A DNA stretch of 64,000 bases. Source: Bosea vestrisii (GTDB taxonomy: Bacteria > Pseudomonadota > Alphaproteobacteria > Rhizobiales > Beijerinckiaceae). Positions within the stretch are counted from its first letter, which is position 1; each line of letters begins with the position of its first letter. Below, one piece after another: positions 16,732 through 25,300 of this stretch. The stretch lies in contig NZ_CP126307.1 in assembly GCF_030144325.1 (NCBI RefSeq), positions 4,802,001 through 4,866,000 of the forward strand. Reading direction: 5' to 3'. Made by a program: the position numbers and the translations under genes. Below the pieces are notes generated by a model that was given only the letters and a program-made list of their open reading frames with translations, was not told the origin of the DNA and made no database searches.

Positions 16732-18405
16732 ATGACCGCCACCGCCCTCAAGGCCGATTCCGAAGCCAATGCCGTTGCGCTGATCGCCGCCGCCTTGCCC
16801 GGTTTCGAGGCTTTGCTGGAAGAGGCGGTCGCCGCCGTCAGGCAGAAGGTACTGGTCGAGGGCCGCATCTCCTCGGCCAAGCTGGAGCAGGAGCAGCACG
16901 CCGCTCACGGCCTCTCCTGGCTCGCCACCTATGTGATGGCGCTGCGCGAGCTGAAAGCCTATGGCGAGCGGCTCCAGGCCGAGGATCGCTACGGCGCGAT
17001 CGAGGACTACGCCATCCGGATCGGCGCCGGCGAATACGCCGCGCAGATCTTCGGCGGCATCCCGATGAGCCAGGGCGAGATCGTCCGGCTACCGTCGCTC
17101 GGCCTGACGGCCAAGGCGGTCGCCGCTGCCTGCTCGGATGCGGCCGAGGCGCTGATTGCCGAGGGCAACACGCCGGAGAACCGCGCCCGCTTCGTCGCCT
17201 TGTTCAGCCAGAGCCAGGGGCTCGCCAGCGTCGGCGATCCCGGTCTCGACGAGACGCTGGAAGCGATCCGCTCGGAGATGCGCCGCTTCTGCGAGCAGCA
17301 GGTCACGCCGCATGCGCATGCATGGCACCTTGAGAACGAATACATCCCGATGCCGGTGGTCGAGCAGATGGCCGAGCTCGGCGTCTTCGGCCTGACCATC
17401 CCCGAGGAGTTCGGCGGCATGGGCCTGTCGAAGGTCTCGATGTGCGTCGTCTCCGAGGAGCTCTCGCGCGGCTATATTGGCGTCGGCTCGCTCGGCACCC
17501 GCTCCGAGATCGCCGCCGAATTGATCCTGAACGGTGGCACCGACGAGCAGAAGGCCTATTGGCTGCCGAAGATCGCCTCGGGTGAGATCCTGCCGACAGC
17601 CGTCTTCACCGAGCCCAACACCGGCTCCGACCTCGCCTCGCTGCGCACCAAGGCGGTCAAGGACGGTGATGTCTGGAAGGTCCATGGCAATAAGACCTGG
17701 ATCACCCATCCGGTCCGCGCCGACATCATGACGCTGCTGGTCCGCACCGACCCCGATGCGCCGGGCTATCGCGGCCTCTCCATGCTGATCGCCGAGAAGC
17801 CGCGCGGCACGGACGCCGATCCCTTCCCGGTGGAGGGCCTGACCGGCGGCGAGATCGAGGTGCTCGGCTATCGCGGCATGAAGGAATACGAGCTCGCCTT
17901 CGACGGTTTCGAGGTCAAGGGCGAGAACCTGCTCGGCGGCGTCGAGGGCCAGGGCTTCAAGCAGTTGATGCAGACATTCGAGGCCGCCCGCATCCAGACT
18001 GCGGCGCGCGCGCTCGGCGTCGCGCAATGCGCCTTCGACCTCGGCCTGCGCTATGCCCAGGAACGCATCCAGTTCGGCAAGCCGCTGATCGCCTTCCCGC
18101 GCGTCGCCGACAAGCTCGCCATGATGGCGGCCGAGCTCGTCATCGCCCGCCAGCTCACCTATTTCGCCGCCCGCGAGAAGGATGCCGGCCGGCGCTGCGA
18201 TCTCGAAGCCGGCATGGCCAAGCTGCTCGGCGCCCGCGTCGCCTGGGCGGCGGCCGACAACGCGCTGCAGATCCATGGCGGCAATGGCTTTGCGCTGGAA
18301 TACCCGGTCAGCCGCGTGCTCTGCGACGCCCGCATCCTCAACATCTTCGAGGGCGCGGCAGAAATCCAGGCGCAGGTGATCGCGCGGAGACTGGTCGAGG
18401 GGTGA
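16732..18405 (+). CDS. mcd: (2S)-Methylsuccinyl-CoA dehydrogenase
   Basis: 557 residues, longer than ordinary acyl-CoA dehydrogenases (about 380) because of an N-terminal extension of about 150 residues containing QHAAHGLSWLATYVMALREL and GGIPMSQGEIVR, both characteristic of Mcd of the ethylmalonyl-CoA pathway. The ACAD core follows: TIPEEFGGMGLS, AVFTEPNTGSDLAS, WITHPVRAD, and the C-terminal catalytic Glu in NIFEGAAEIQAQV (about residue 540). It oxidises methylsuccinyl-CoA to mesaconyl-CoA during acetyl-CoA assimilation. GGGAGAGA precedes the ATG. The other pathway genes (ccr, ecm, mcl) are not in this window. Confidence 0.88.
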   Translation: MTATALKADSEANAVALIAAALPGFEALLEEAVAAVRQKVLVEGRISSAKLEQEQHAAHGLSWLATYVMALRELKAYGERLQAEDRYGAIEDYAIRIGAGEYAAQIFGGIPMSQGEIVRLPSLGLTAKAVAAACSDAAEALIAEGNTPENRARFVALFSQSQGLASVGDPGLDETLEAIRSEMRRFCEQQVTPHAHAWHLENEYIPMPVVEQMAELGVFGLTIPEEFGGMGLSKVSMCVVSEELSRGYIGVGSLGTRSEIAAELILNGGTDEQKAYWLPKIASGEILPTAVFTEPNTGSDLASLRTKAVKDGDVWKVHGNKTWITHPVRADIMTLLVRTDPDAPGYRGLSMLIAEKPRGTDADPFPVEGLTGGEIEVLGYRGMKEYELAFDGFEVKGENLLGGVEGQGFKQLMQTFEAARIQTAARALGVAQCAFDLGLRYAQERIQFGKPLIAFPRVADKLAMMAAELVIARQLTYFAAREKDAGRRCDLEAGMAKLLGARVAWAAADNALQIHGGNGFALEYPVSRVLCDARILNIFEGAAEIQAQVIARRLVEG

Positions 18406-18415
18406 GAGGCGGGGT

Positions 18416-18934
18416 TTAGAGGCTCGCCGCCGCCCGCGCCGCCTGGTCGTACTGGCCGGAGAGCGAGCGCATCGCCGCGGCGATCTCCGACAGGCGCGCC
18501 GGATCGACGCCGGTCGCCAGCACTGACTTCACCAGTAATTGCTCGCGGATCTGGGCGTAACGCTTGCAGGCGTCCTCGCCGGCCGGGGTGATGGCAACGG
18601 TCTTCTCCTTGCCCTTGCGCCCGCTCTTCAGGAGCTTCAGGCGCTCGAGCTTCTTCAGCGAATAGTTCACCAGATGCGTGTCCTCGATGTTGAGGACGAG
18701 GCAGATATCGGCGAGGCGCTTGGCCTTGCCGCGATGGTTGACGTTGTGCAGGACGAGCACGTCCATCGGCGTCAGCTCCGGCACGCCGGCTGCCGTCATG
18801 GCGCGCAGCATCCAGCGATGGAAGGCGTTGACGGTCATCGTCAGCGCGAACTCGAACTCCGACAGCGCCGGCATCGCGCCCGAAGCGAGATGGCCGGAGG
18901 AGACGATCGGGCCGAGGTCGTCGGATGGTTGCAT
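18416..18934 (-). CDS. MarR-family winged-helix regulator, LdtR-like
   Basis: 172 residues. The winged-helix core includes LTPMDVLVLHNVNHRGKAKR, LADICLVLNIEDTHLVNYSL and KKLERLKLLKSGRKGKEKTV. This sequence pattern closely matches LdtR, the alphaproteobacterial MarR regulator of L,D-transpeptidase and stress genes, and differs from typical drug-responsive MarR proteins. It converges with mcd, ending 11 bases from the mcd stop. A palindromic REP-like element lies between it and dctP. The LdtR name is from remembered motifs; orthology needs a tree. Confidence 0.8.
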   Translation of the reverse strand: MQPSDDLGPIVSSGHLASGAMPALSEFEFALTMTVNAFHRWMLRAMTAAGVPELTPMDVLVLHNVNHRGKAKRLADICLVLNIEDTHLVNYSLKKLERLKLLKSGRKGKEKTVAITPAGEDACKRYAQIREQLLVKSVLATGVDPARLSEIAAAMRSLSGQYDQAARAAASL

Positions 18935-18962
18935 GCTGTCTCTTGCCGAAAGGGGCGCGGGA

Positions 18963-19066
18963 GCCCTCTCCCGGAACGGGGGAGGGTTGGGAGGGGGCAG
19001 AGCTGACGCTGGTTGAATGTAGCGCCGGCCCCCTCTCCATCTCTCCCCCGTTTCGGGGGAGAGGGC
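18963..19066. repeat. Paired REP-like inverted repeat
   Basis: Left arm 18963-18998 (GCCCTCTCCC...GGGAGGGGGC) and right arm 19028-19066 (GCCCCCTCTCC...GGGGGAGAGGGC) are imperfect reverse complements, and each arm contains its own short hairpin around CCCCCG/CGGGGG. This two-arm layout is that of a REPIN. A related but diverged element lies inside 40767-40985. It occupies the gap between dctP and the LdtR-like gene. Confidence 0.65.
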
Positions 19067-19100
19067 CTGTCGTGGTTCCCGCTTTGCGGCGGGAATTGCC

Positions 19101-20096
19101 TCACATCTTCTTGTAGGCGTCGACGATGGCTTGGCCGTCGGCGCCGGCCTTCTTCAGCCAGTCGGCGGTCAGCGTCTCGCCGGCCTTCTTGAAGCCATCC
19201 TTGAGGGCGGGCGACGGCGCATTGACCTTCATGCCCTTGGCCTTGAGCTGGTCGAGATACCAGTTGGTCTTCTCTTCCCAGAGCTTCCAGCCGCGGGCTT
19301 CGGCATCGGCCGAGGCCTTGAGGATCGCGTCCTGTGTCGGCTTGTCAAGCGCGGCGAAGGCCGCCTTGTTGACGAAGGTCGCGTTCTTCGGAATCCAGGC
19401 CTGAACATCGTAGAAATGCGTCAGCGTCTCCCAGGCCTTCGAGTCATAGCCGGTGCCGCCGGACGACATGAAGGAGTTGACCACGCCGGTCGCCAGCGCC
19501 TGGGGCAGTTCGGCTGCCTGGATCGTAACCGACTGCATGCCGAGGATTTCGCCGAGGCGGGTCGTGCCGACATTATAGGCCCGCCATTTCAGGCCCTTCA
19601 TGTCGTCGATCGTGTTGATCTCCTTCTTGGTGTAGACGCCCTGCGGCGCCCACGGGACCATGAACAGGAGCTTGATGCCCTGGCTGTCGAGCTTCTTCTC
19701 GACCGCCGCCTTCGAGGCCGCATAGAGCTTCTTCGACTCGACGAAGGACGTCGCGAGGAACGGCACGACGTCGATGCCGAAGACCGGGTCCTCGTTCTCG
19801 TGCACAGACATCAGCACCTCGCCCATCTGGGCCTGGCCGGTCTGGACGGCGCGCTTGATTTCCGGCGCCTTGAACAACGAGGCGTTGGCGTGGACCGTGA
19901 TCGAGAGCTTGCCTGCTGTTGCCGCCTCGACGTCCTTGGCGAAGGTGGCGAGGTTCTCGCTGTGCGGATTGTCCGCCGGGTAGGCCGCCGGCAGGTTCCA
20001 CTTCGCCTGGGCGAATGCCGCCGGGGCGGCGAGTGAAAGGCTCGCGGCGGCGACGCCGGCGACGAGCATAGCCTTGATGAAATCGCTGCGCTTCAT
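19101..20096 (-). CDS. dctP: TRAP transporter substrate-binding protein (DctP family)
   Basis: 331 residues, with the signal peptide MKRSDFIKAMLVAGVAAASL cleaved after AFAQA. Periplasmic binding fold: KWNLPAAYPADNPHSENLAT, VKS-type ligand region GLKWRAYNVGTTRLGEILGM, in which the Arg contacts the ligand carboxylate in this family, and AELPQALATGVVNSF. It captures an organic acid for the DctQM permease, encoded 32 bases upstream on the same strand. Divergence of the operon from a 5-oxoprolinase suggests the ligand could be pyroglutamate or a related lactam/hydantoin acid; this is inference. Confidence 0.88.
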   Translation of the reverse strand: MKRSDFIKAMLVAGVAAASLSLAAPAAFAQAKWNLPAAYPADNPHSENLATFAKDVEAATAGKLSITVHANASLFKAPEIKRAVQTGQAQMGEVLMSVHENEDPVFGIDVVPFLATSFVESKKLYAASKAAVEKKLDSQGIKLLFMVPWAPQGVYTKKEINTIDDMKGLKWRAYNVGTTRLGEILGMQSVTIQAAELPQALATGVVNSFMSSGGTGYDSKAWETLTHFYDVQAWIPKNATFVNKAAFAALDKPTQDAILKASADAEARGWKLWEEKTNWYLDQLKAKGMKVNAPSPALKDGFKKAGETLTADWLKKAGADGQAIVDAYKKM

Positions 20097-20128
20097 GGTG
20101 TTCTCCGTTCCCTCTTGGCGATTATGTA

Positions 20129-21437
20129 TCATTGCGGAAAGGCGAGCTGGGGCAAGACCATCACGATCTGCGGGAAGATCGTGATGATCGCGACCGCAGC
20201 GACGAGCAGGAAGAAGAATGGCAGCGCCGCGAGCGCGACCGTGTTCGAATCCTTGCCCGACATGGTCTGCAGCACGAACAGGTTGAAGCCGACCGGCGGC
20301 GAGACCTCCGCCATCTCGACGATCAGCACCAGGAAGATGCCGAACCAGACGAGGTCGAAGCCGGCGGTCTTGATCATCGGGATGACGATCGCGGTGGTCA
20401 GCACGATCATCGAGATGCCGTCGAGCGCGGTGCCGAGCACGATGTACATCACGGTGAGCGCGGCGATCAGCGCGTAGGGCGAGAGGTGCAGCGAGTCGAC
20501 CCAGGCGGCGAGGGCGGCCGGGATGCCGGTATAGGCCATCGACGTCGACATGAAGGAGGCGCCGGCCAGGATCAGCATGATCATGCAGGTGATCCGGGTC
20601 GTGCCCATCACGCTCTGCCAAAAGGCGTCCTTGGTCAGCGAGCCCGACCACCAGGCGATGCCGAAGGAGCCGAGCACGCCCCAGGCCGCGCATTCCGTCG
20701 CCGTCGCCCAGCCGAGCAGCAGCGACAGGAAGACCAGGGCGATCAGCAGCATGCAGGGGATGAGGTTGGCCGATTCCCTGAGCTTCTCGCGCAGCGCCAT
20801 CTTCGGGTTCGGCCGGCGGCGCCTTGTCCGGGTTCATCAAGTGCCAGACGATGATGTAGCCGGAATAAAGCGCCATCACGAGCAGGCCGGGCAGGAAGCC
20901 GGCGAGGAAGATCTGGATGATCGAGACATTCGCCGCCACCGCATAGACCACCATGGTGATCGAGGGTGGGATCAGGATGCCGAGCGTGCCGGCGCCGGCG
21001 AGCGAGCCGAGCGCGAGCTTCTCGTCATAGCCGCGGCGCTTCAGCTCCGGCAGCGCGATCTTGGCGACGGTGGCGCAGGTCGCGGCCGAGGAGCCGGAGA
21101 CCGAGCCGAAGATGCCGCAAGCCAGCACGTTGACGTGCATCAGCCGGCCAGGCAGCCAGTTCAGCCACGGCGCGAGCCCGCGGAACATCTCTTCCGACAG
21201 CTTCGTTCGATAGAGGATTTCGCCCATCCAGATGAAGAGCGGTAGGGCGGCCAGCGTCCAGGAGGCGCTGTTGCCCCAGATCGTCGTCGCGAGCACCGAG
21301 CCGGCCGGGATGCCGCCGGCGACGAACTGCATCGCGACCCAGCCGCAAGCCATCAGCGAAATGGCGATCCAGACGCCGCCGGCGAGCAGGACGATCAGCA
21401 GGACGAGCAGCAGCGCGGAGATTTCGATCATCGCCAT
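20129..21437 (-). pseudogene. dctM: TRAP transporter large permease, frame broken by a 1-base insertion
   Basis: About 435 residues once repaired, the usual DctM length, with about 12 hydrophobic segments. The first half (MAMIEISALLLVLLIVLLAG to HLMNPDKAPPAEPE) and the second half (MALREKLRESANLIPCMLLI to PQLAFPQ) lie in different frames. Removing one base from the GGG at 20805-20807 joins them cleanly as APPAEPKMALREK. The family motifs FGSVSGSSAATCATV and MAEVSPPVGFNLFV are both intact. DctM couples substrate import to Na+ or H+. Error or true mutation cannot be settled from sequence. Confidence 0.85.
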
Positions 21438-21440
21438 CGG

Positions 21441-21989
21441 TCAGACTCCGCTCGCCATGGCGCGCTCGACGATCTCCTCGTCGGATTGCGGCGGCGGCTT
21501 CTCGTAGCGCGGCGGCTGGCCGCGCAGCACGACATGGACGAACTCGTCGAACATGGCGATGAACAGGATGACGAGGCCGCCGGAATAGCCCAGCTGGGGG
21601 ATCCACATCGGCATGGCGATGACGCCGCCGGCGACGTCGTTGAACTCGTAGGACTGCCAGGTCATCACCACGGCGTGCCAGGCGAAGAAGCCGGCGAAGC
21701 CGAGGCCGAGGACGAGGGAGAAGACTTCGAAGAACCAGCGCTTGCGGCCCTGGAAATGATCGATCAGCAGGCCGACCCGGATCATCTCGCCGGACTTGAA
21801 GGTGTGGGCGAGGCCGAGGAAGGCCATCGCCGCCATGGACCAGGAGGCGAAATCGTCGCCGGCGGGGATGTTGAAGCCCACCTCGCGGCCGATCGACAGG
21901 CCCATCATCAGGACCAGGATCACGATTAGGAAGAGGCCGGCGGCATAGCCGGCGAAGAGATAGAGCGCGTCGAGGAAGCGGCGGATCAT
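21441..21989 (-). CDS. dctQ: TRAP transporter small permease
   Basis: 182 residues with four hydrophobic helices, at about 10-35, 45-65, 88-112 and 130-155. The DctQ pattern is visible: GDDFASWSMAAMAFLGLAHT and KSGEMIRVGLLID. It forms the membrane complex with DctM, whose start follows three bases later. It is the first gene of the dctQMP operon, with a TTGACA promoter about 140 bases upstream in a region shared with the 5-oxoprolinase gene. Confidence 0.87.
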   Translation of the reverse strand: MIRRFLDALYLFAGYAAGLFLIVILVLMMGLSIGREVGFNIPAGDDFASWSMAAMAFLGLAHTFKSGEMIRVGLLIDHFQGRKRWFFEVFSLVLGLGFAGFFAWHAVVMTWQSYEFNDVAGGVIAMPMWIPQLGYSGGLVILFIAMFDEFVHVVLRGQPPRYEKPPPQSDEEIVERAMASGV

Positions 21990-22128
21990 GCGTGCGCCTC
22001 CGGACGGCGTGCCGCCGCATCGGCCGATTGCGCCATGCGCAAAGCAGCGGTTGCCAGGACCGGTCCCGTCATGAAAGCCTCCCCTCAGATCGGTCCGGCC
22101 CCTCAGCCATGTCCCGATCGCAGAGCCG

Positions 22129-22156
22129 ATCCTAATCGGCGAAATGAGCTTGTCAA
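22129..22156 (-). promoter_or_regulatory. Sigma-70-type promoter for dctQMP
   Basis: On the minus strand a consensus TTGACA (22156-22151), a 16-base spacer and TAGGAT (22134-22129) form a good promoter reading into dctQ. Its -35 box abuts the inverted repeat at 22156-22186. Confidence 0.6.
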
Positions 22157-22178
22157 CGTTTCATCGACGATTTATCGA
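22150..22178 (+). promoter_or_regulatory. Possible promoter for the 5-oxoprolinase gene
   Basis: TTGTCA (22150-22155), a 17-base spacer and TATCGA (22173-22178) read toward the oxoprolinase. The -10 is weak and lies within the inverted repeat, so a bound regulator would block it. Confidence 0.45.
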
Positions 22179-22186
22179 TGAAACGT
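22156..22186. promoter_or_regulatory. Operator-like inverted repeat in the dctQ/oxoprolinase control region
   Basis: ACGTTTCATCGA (22156-22167) and TCGATGAAACGT (22175-22186) are perfect 12-bp inverted arms around a 7-base spacer. It overlaps both divergent promoters, so one regulator could control both transcription units. The regulator gene is not adjacent. Confidence 0.7.
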
Positions 22187-22190
22187 CGGT

Positions 22191-22248
22191 GAGCATGTTC
22201 CGCAAAAGTGGGCACCACTTTTGCGATGAGAACATGCTCGGCTTTTTA
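22191..22248 (+). terminator. Terminator-like hairpin in the oxoprolinase leader
   Basis: Nested arms GAGCATGTTC / GAACATGCTC enclose CGCAAAAGTGG / CCACTTTTGCG, followed by GGCTTTTTATC. The T run after a long stem, lying between the proposed promoter and the ATG at 22333, resembles an intrinsic terminator or attenuator. The core could also be a mobile REP palindrome. Confidence 0.5.
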
Positions 22249-22261
22249 TCTGGCGCGAATT

Positions 22262-22295
22262 CTTTCCGTTCAGCCGGAACCGGCTGAACGGAAAG
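22262..22295. repeat. Perfect 34-base palindrome upstream of oxoprolinase
   Basis: CTTTCCGTTCAGCCGG and CCGGCTGAACGGAAAG are perfect inverted 16-mers around AA. It lies 37 bases before the oxoprolinase start. It could be a protein-binding site, an mRNA hairpin, or the second half of an attenuator together with the hairpin at 22191-22248. Confidence 0.6.
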
Positions 22296-22332
22296 CGCGC
22301 CGAGCCGCTATGGCCAATAATCGGGGGATCAG

Positions 22333-25300
22333 ATGACCGCGAGCCGTTGGGATTTCTGGATCGACCGTGGCGGCACCTTCACCGACGTGATCGGCCGCGA
22401 TCCTGCAGGCAAGTTGCATGCCCGCAAGCTGCTCTCCGAGAATCCCGGCGCCTATCGCGACGCCGCCGTCCAGGGCATCCGCGATCATCTCGGCTTGAAC
22501 CAGGGCGAGCCGATCCCGGCGGGCACGGTCGGCGAGGTCCGCATGGGCACGACGGTTGCGACCAACGCGCTGCTCGAACGCAAGGGCGACCGCACCCTGC
22601 TCGTCACCACCAAGGGCTTCCGCGACGCACTGCGCATCGGCTACCAGGCCCGGCCCGATATCTTCGCCAAGGAGATCATCAAGCCCGAGCAGCTCTATGA
22701 CGCTGTCGTCGAGGTCGAGGAGCGCGTGCTCGCCGACGGCTCGGTCGAGAAGGCTGCTGACGAAACCGCGATCCGCGCTGCCTTGCAGGCGCAGTTCGAT
22801 GCCGGCTTTCGCGCCGTCGCCATCGCCTTCATGCACGGCTATCGCTACCCGGCGCATGAAGAGCTCGCCGCCAAGGTCGCCCGCGAGATCGGCTTCCCCC
22901 AGGTCTCGGTCAGCCATGAGGTCTCGCCGCTGATCAAGCTGGTCGGACGCGGCGATACCGCAGTCGTCGACGCCTATCTCTCGCCGATCCTCGCCCGCTA
23001 TGTCGCGCAGGTCTCGGAAGAACTCGACATCGCCCGCACCGGCGCGCGGCTGATGTTCATGATGTCCTCGGGCGGCCTCACCGCAGCCGAGCTGTTCCAG
23101 GGCAAGGACGCGATCCTGTCCGGCCCGGCCGGCGGCGTCGTTGGCTTCGCCGAGACCGGTCGCTCGGCCGGCTTCGACAGGGTCATCGGTTTCGACATGG
23201 GCGGCACCTCGACCGACGTCGCCCATTTCGACGGCGAATATGAGCGCGCCTTCGAGACCGAGGTGGCCGGCGTGCGCATGCGCGCCCCGATGATGCTGAT
23301 CCACACGGTTGCTGCAGGTGGAGGATCCATTTTGCATTATGACGGCTCGCGCTTTCGCGTTGGCCCCGATTCCGCCGGCGCCAATCCCGGCCCGGCCGCC
23401 TATCGCCGCGGCGGGCCGCTCGCCGTGACCGACGCCAATGTCATGGTCGGCAAGCTGATCCCGTCCTATTTCCCGGCGATCTTCGGCCCCGGCCAGGACA
23501 AGCCGCTCGATGTCGCGGCGGTGCGCGGAAAATTCGCGACGCTCGCGGCGCAGGTCGGTGATGGCCGCTCGCCGGAGGAGGTCGCCGACGGCTTCGTCCA
23601 GATCGCGGTCGCGAACATGGCCGAGGCGATCAAGAAGATCTCGGTGCAGCGGGGCTACGACATCACCCGCTATGCGCTGAACTCCTTCGGCGGCGCCGGC
23701 GGCCAGCATGCCTGCCTCGTCGCCGATGCGCTCGGCATCAAGACCGTGTTGCTGCATCCGTTCTCCGGCCTGCTCTCCGCCTATGGCATGGGCCTCGCCG
23801 AGATCCGTGCCACCCGTACCGCAGCGCTCGATGTGCCGCTGGATGCCGAGGCCAAGGCGGCGATCGGAGTGGTCGCCGACAGGCTGGGCGCCGAGGCGAA
23901 GGGTGAGGTGGCAGGGCAGGGCGTGCCGGATGGCGACATCGCCATCCATGTCCGCGCCCATATCCGCTATGCCGGCACCGACACCGCGATCGCGACGCCG
24001 TTCGGCAGCCGCGCCGAGATGCAGGACGCCTTCCAGGCCGCGCACAAGGCCCGCTTCGGCTTCATGGACGAGACCAAGGCGCTGGTCGTCGAGGCGGTCG
24101 AGGTCGAGGCCGTCGGTGGCGGCGCCCGCTTTGAGGAGGCCGCCACGGCCGAGAGCGCTGGCGAGCCCGGAATCGCCGAGCGCACCCGCTTCTTCTCGAA
24201 GGGGCAATGGCACGAGGCGGCGATCGTCCGGCGCGAGGCTATGGCCCGGGGCCAGGGCATTGCCGGCCCGGCCATCGTGATCGAGCCGAACCAGACCGTC
24301 GTGGTCGAGGATGGCTGGACCGCCAAGCTCACCGCCAAGGACCATCTCGTCCTGACCCGCAGCAAGGCGCTGGTCCAGAATGCTGCGATCGGCACCAAAG
24401 CCGACCCGGTCATGCTCGAGATCTTCAACAACCTGTTCATGTCGATCGCCGAGCAGATGGGCGTGACGCTGCAGAACACCGCCTATTCGGTGAACATCAA
24501 GGAGCGGCTCGACTTCTCCTGCGCAGTCTTTGCCTCGGACGCTTCTCTGGTGGCAAACGCACCGCATATGCCGGTGCATCTCGGCTCGATGGACAAGTCG
24601 GTCGAGACCGTCATCAAGAACAACCCGGTGATCAAGCCCGGCGACGTCTACTGCCTGAACGCGCCCTATAATGGCGGCACGCACCTGCCCGACATCACGG
24701 TCTGCACGCCGGTCTTCGACAATGAGGACAGGGAGATCCTGTTCTGGGTGGCGAGCCGTGGCCACCATGCCGATGTCGGCGGCACTGCGCCGGGCTCGAT
24801 GTCGCCGCTCGCGACGAATATCGAGGAGGAAGGCGTCTATATCGACAATTTCAAGATCGTCGATCAGGGCCGCTTCTGCGAGGAGGATCTGGTCAAGCTC
24901 CTGACCGGCGCGCGCTATCCGGTCCGGAACGTCGTCCAAAACGTCAACGACCTGAAGGCCCAGATCGCCGCCAACGAAAAGGGCGTGGCGGAGCTGAAGA
25001 AGATGATCCGCTCCTTCGGCCTCGACGTCGTCCAGGCCTATATGGGCCACGTCCAGGACAATGCGGCCGAAAGCGTCGCGCGCCTGCTGACGAAGCTGCA
25101 CGACGCCGAATTCACCTATCCGATGGACCAGGGCTGCGCGATCAAGGTGAAGATCACCATCGATCGCGACAAGCGCGAGGCCACCGTCGACTTCACCGGC
25201 ACCTCGCCGCAGCGGCCGGACAATTTCAACGCCCCGGCGCCCGTCACCCGCGCCGCCGTGCTCTATGTCTTCCGCGTCATGGTCGACGATGCGATCCCGA

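Noticed and set aside
19573..20001. Open frame on the same strand as dctP in another frame
   Set aside because: It is a frame-shifted shadow of dctP; dctP has a signal peptide and family motifs.
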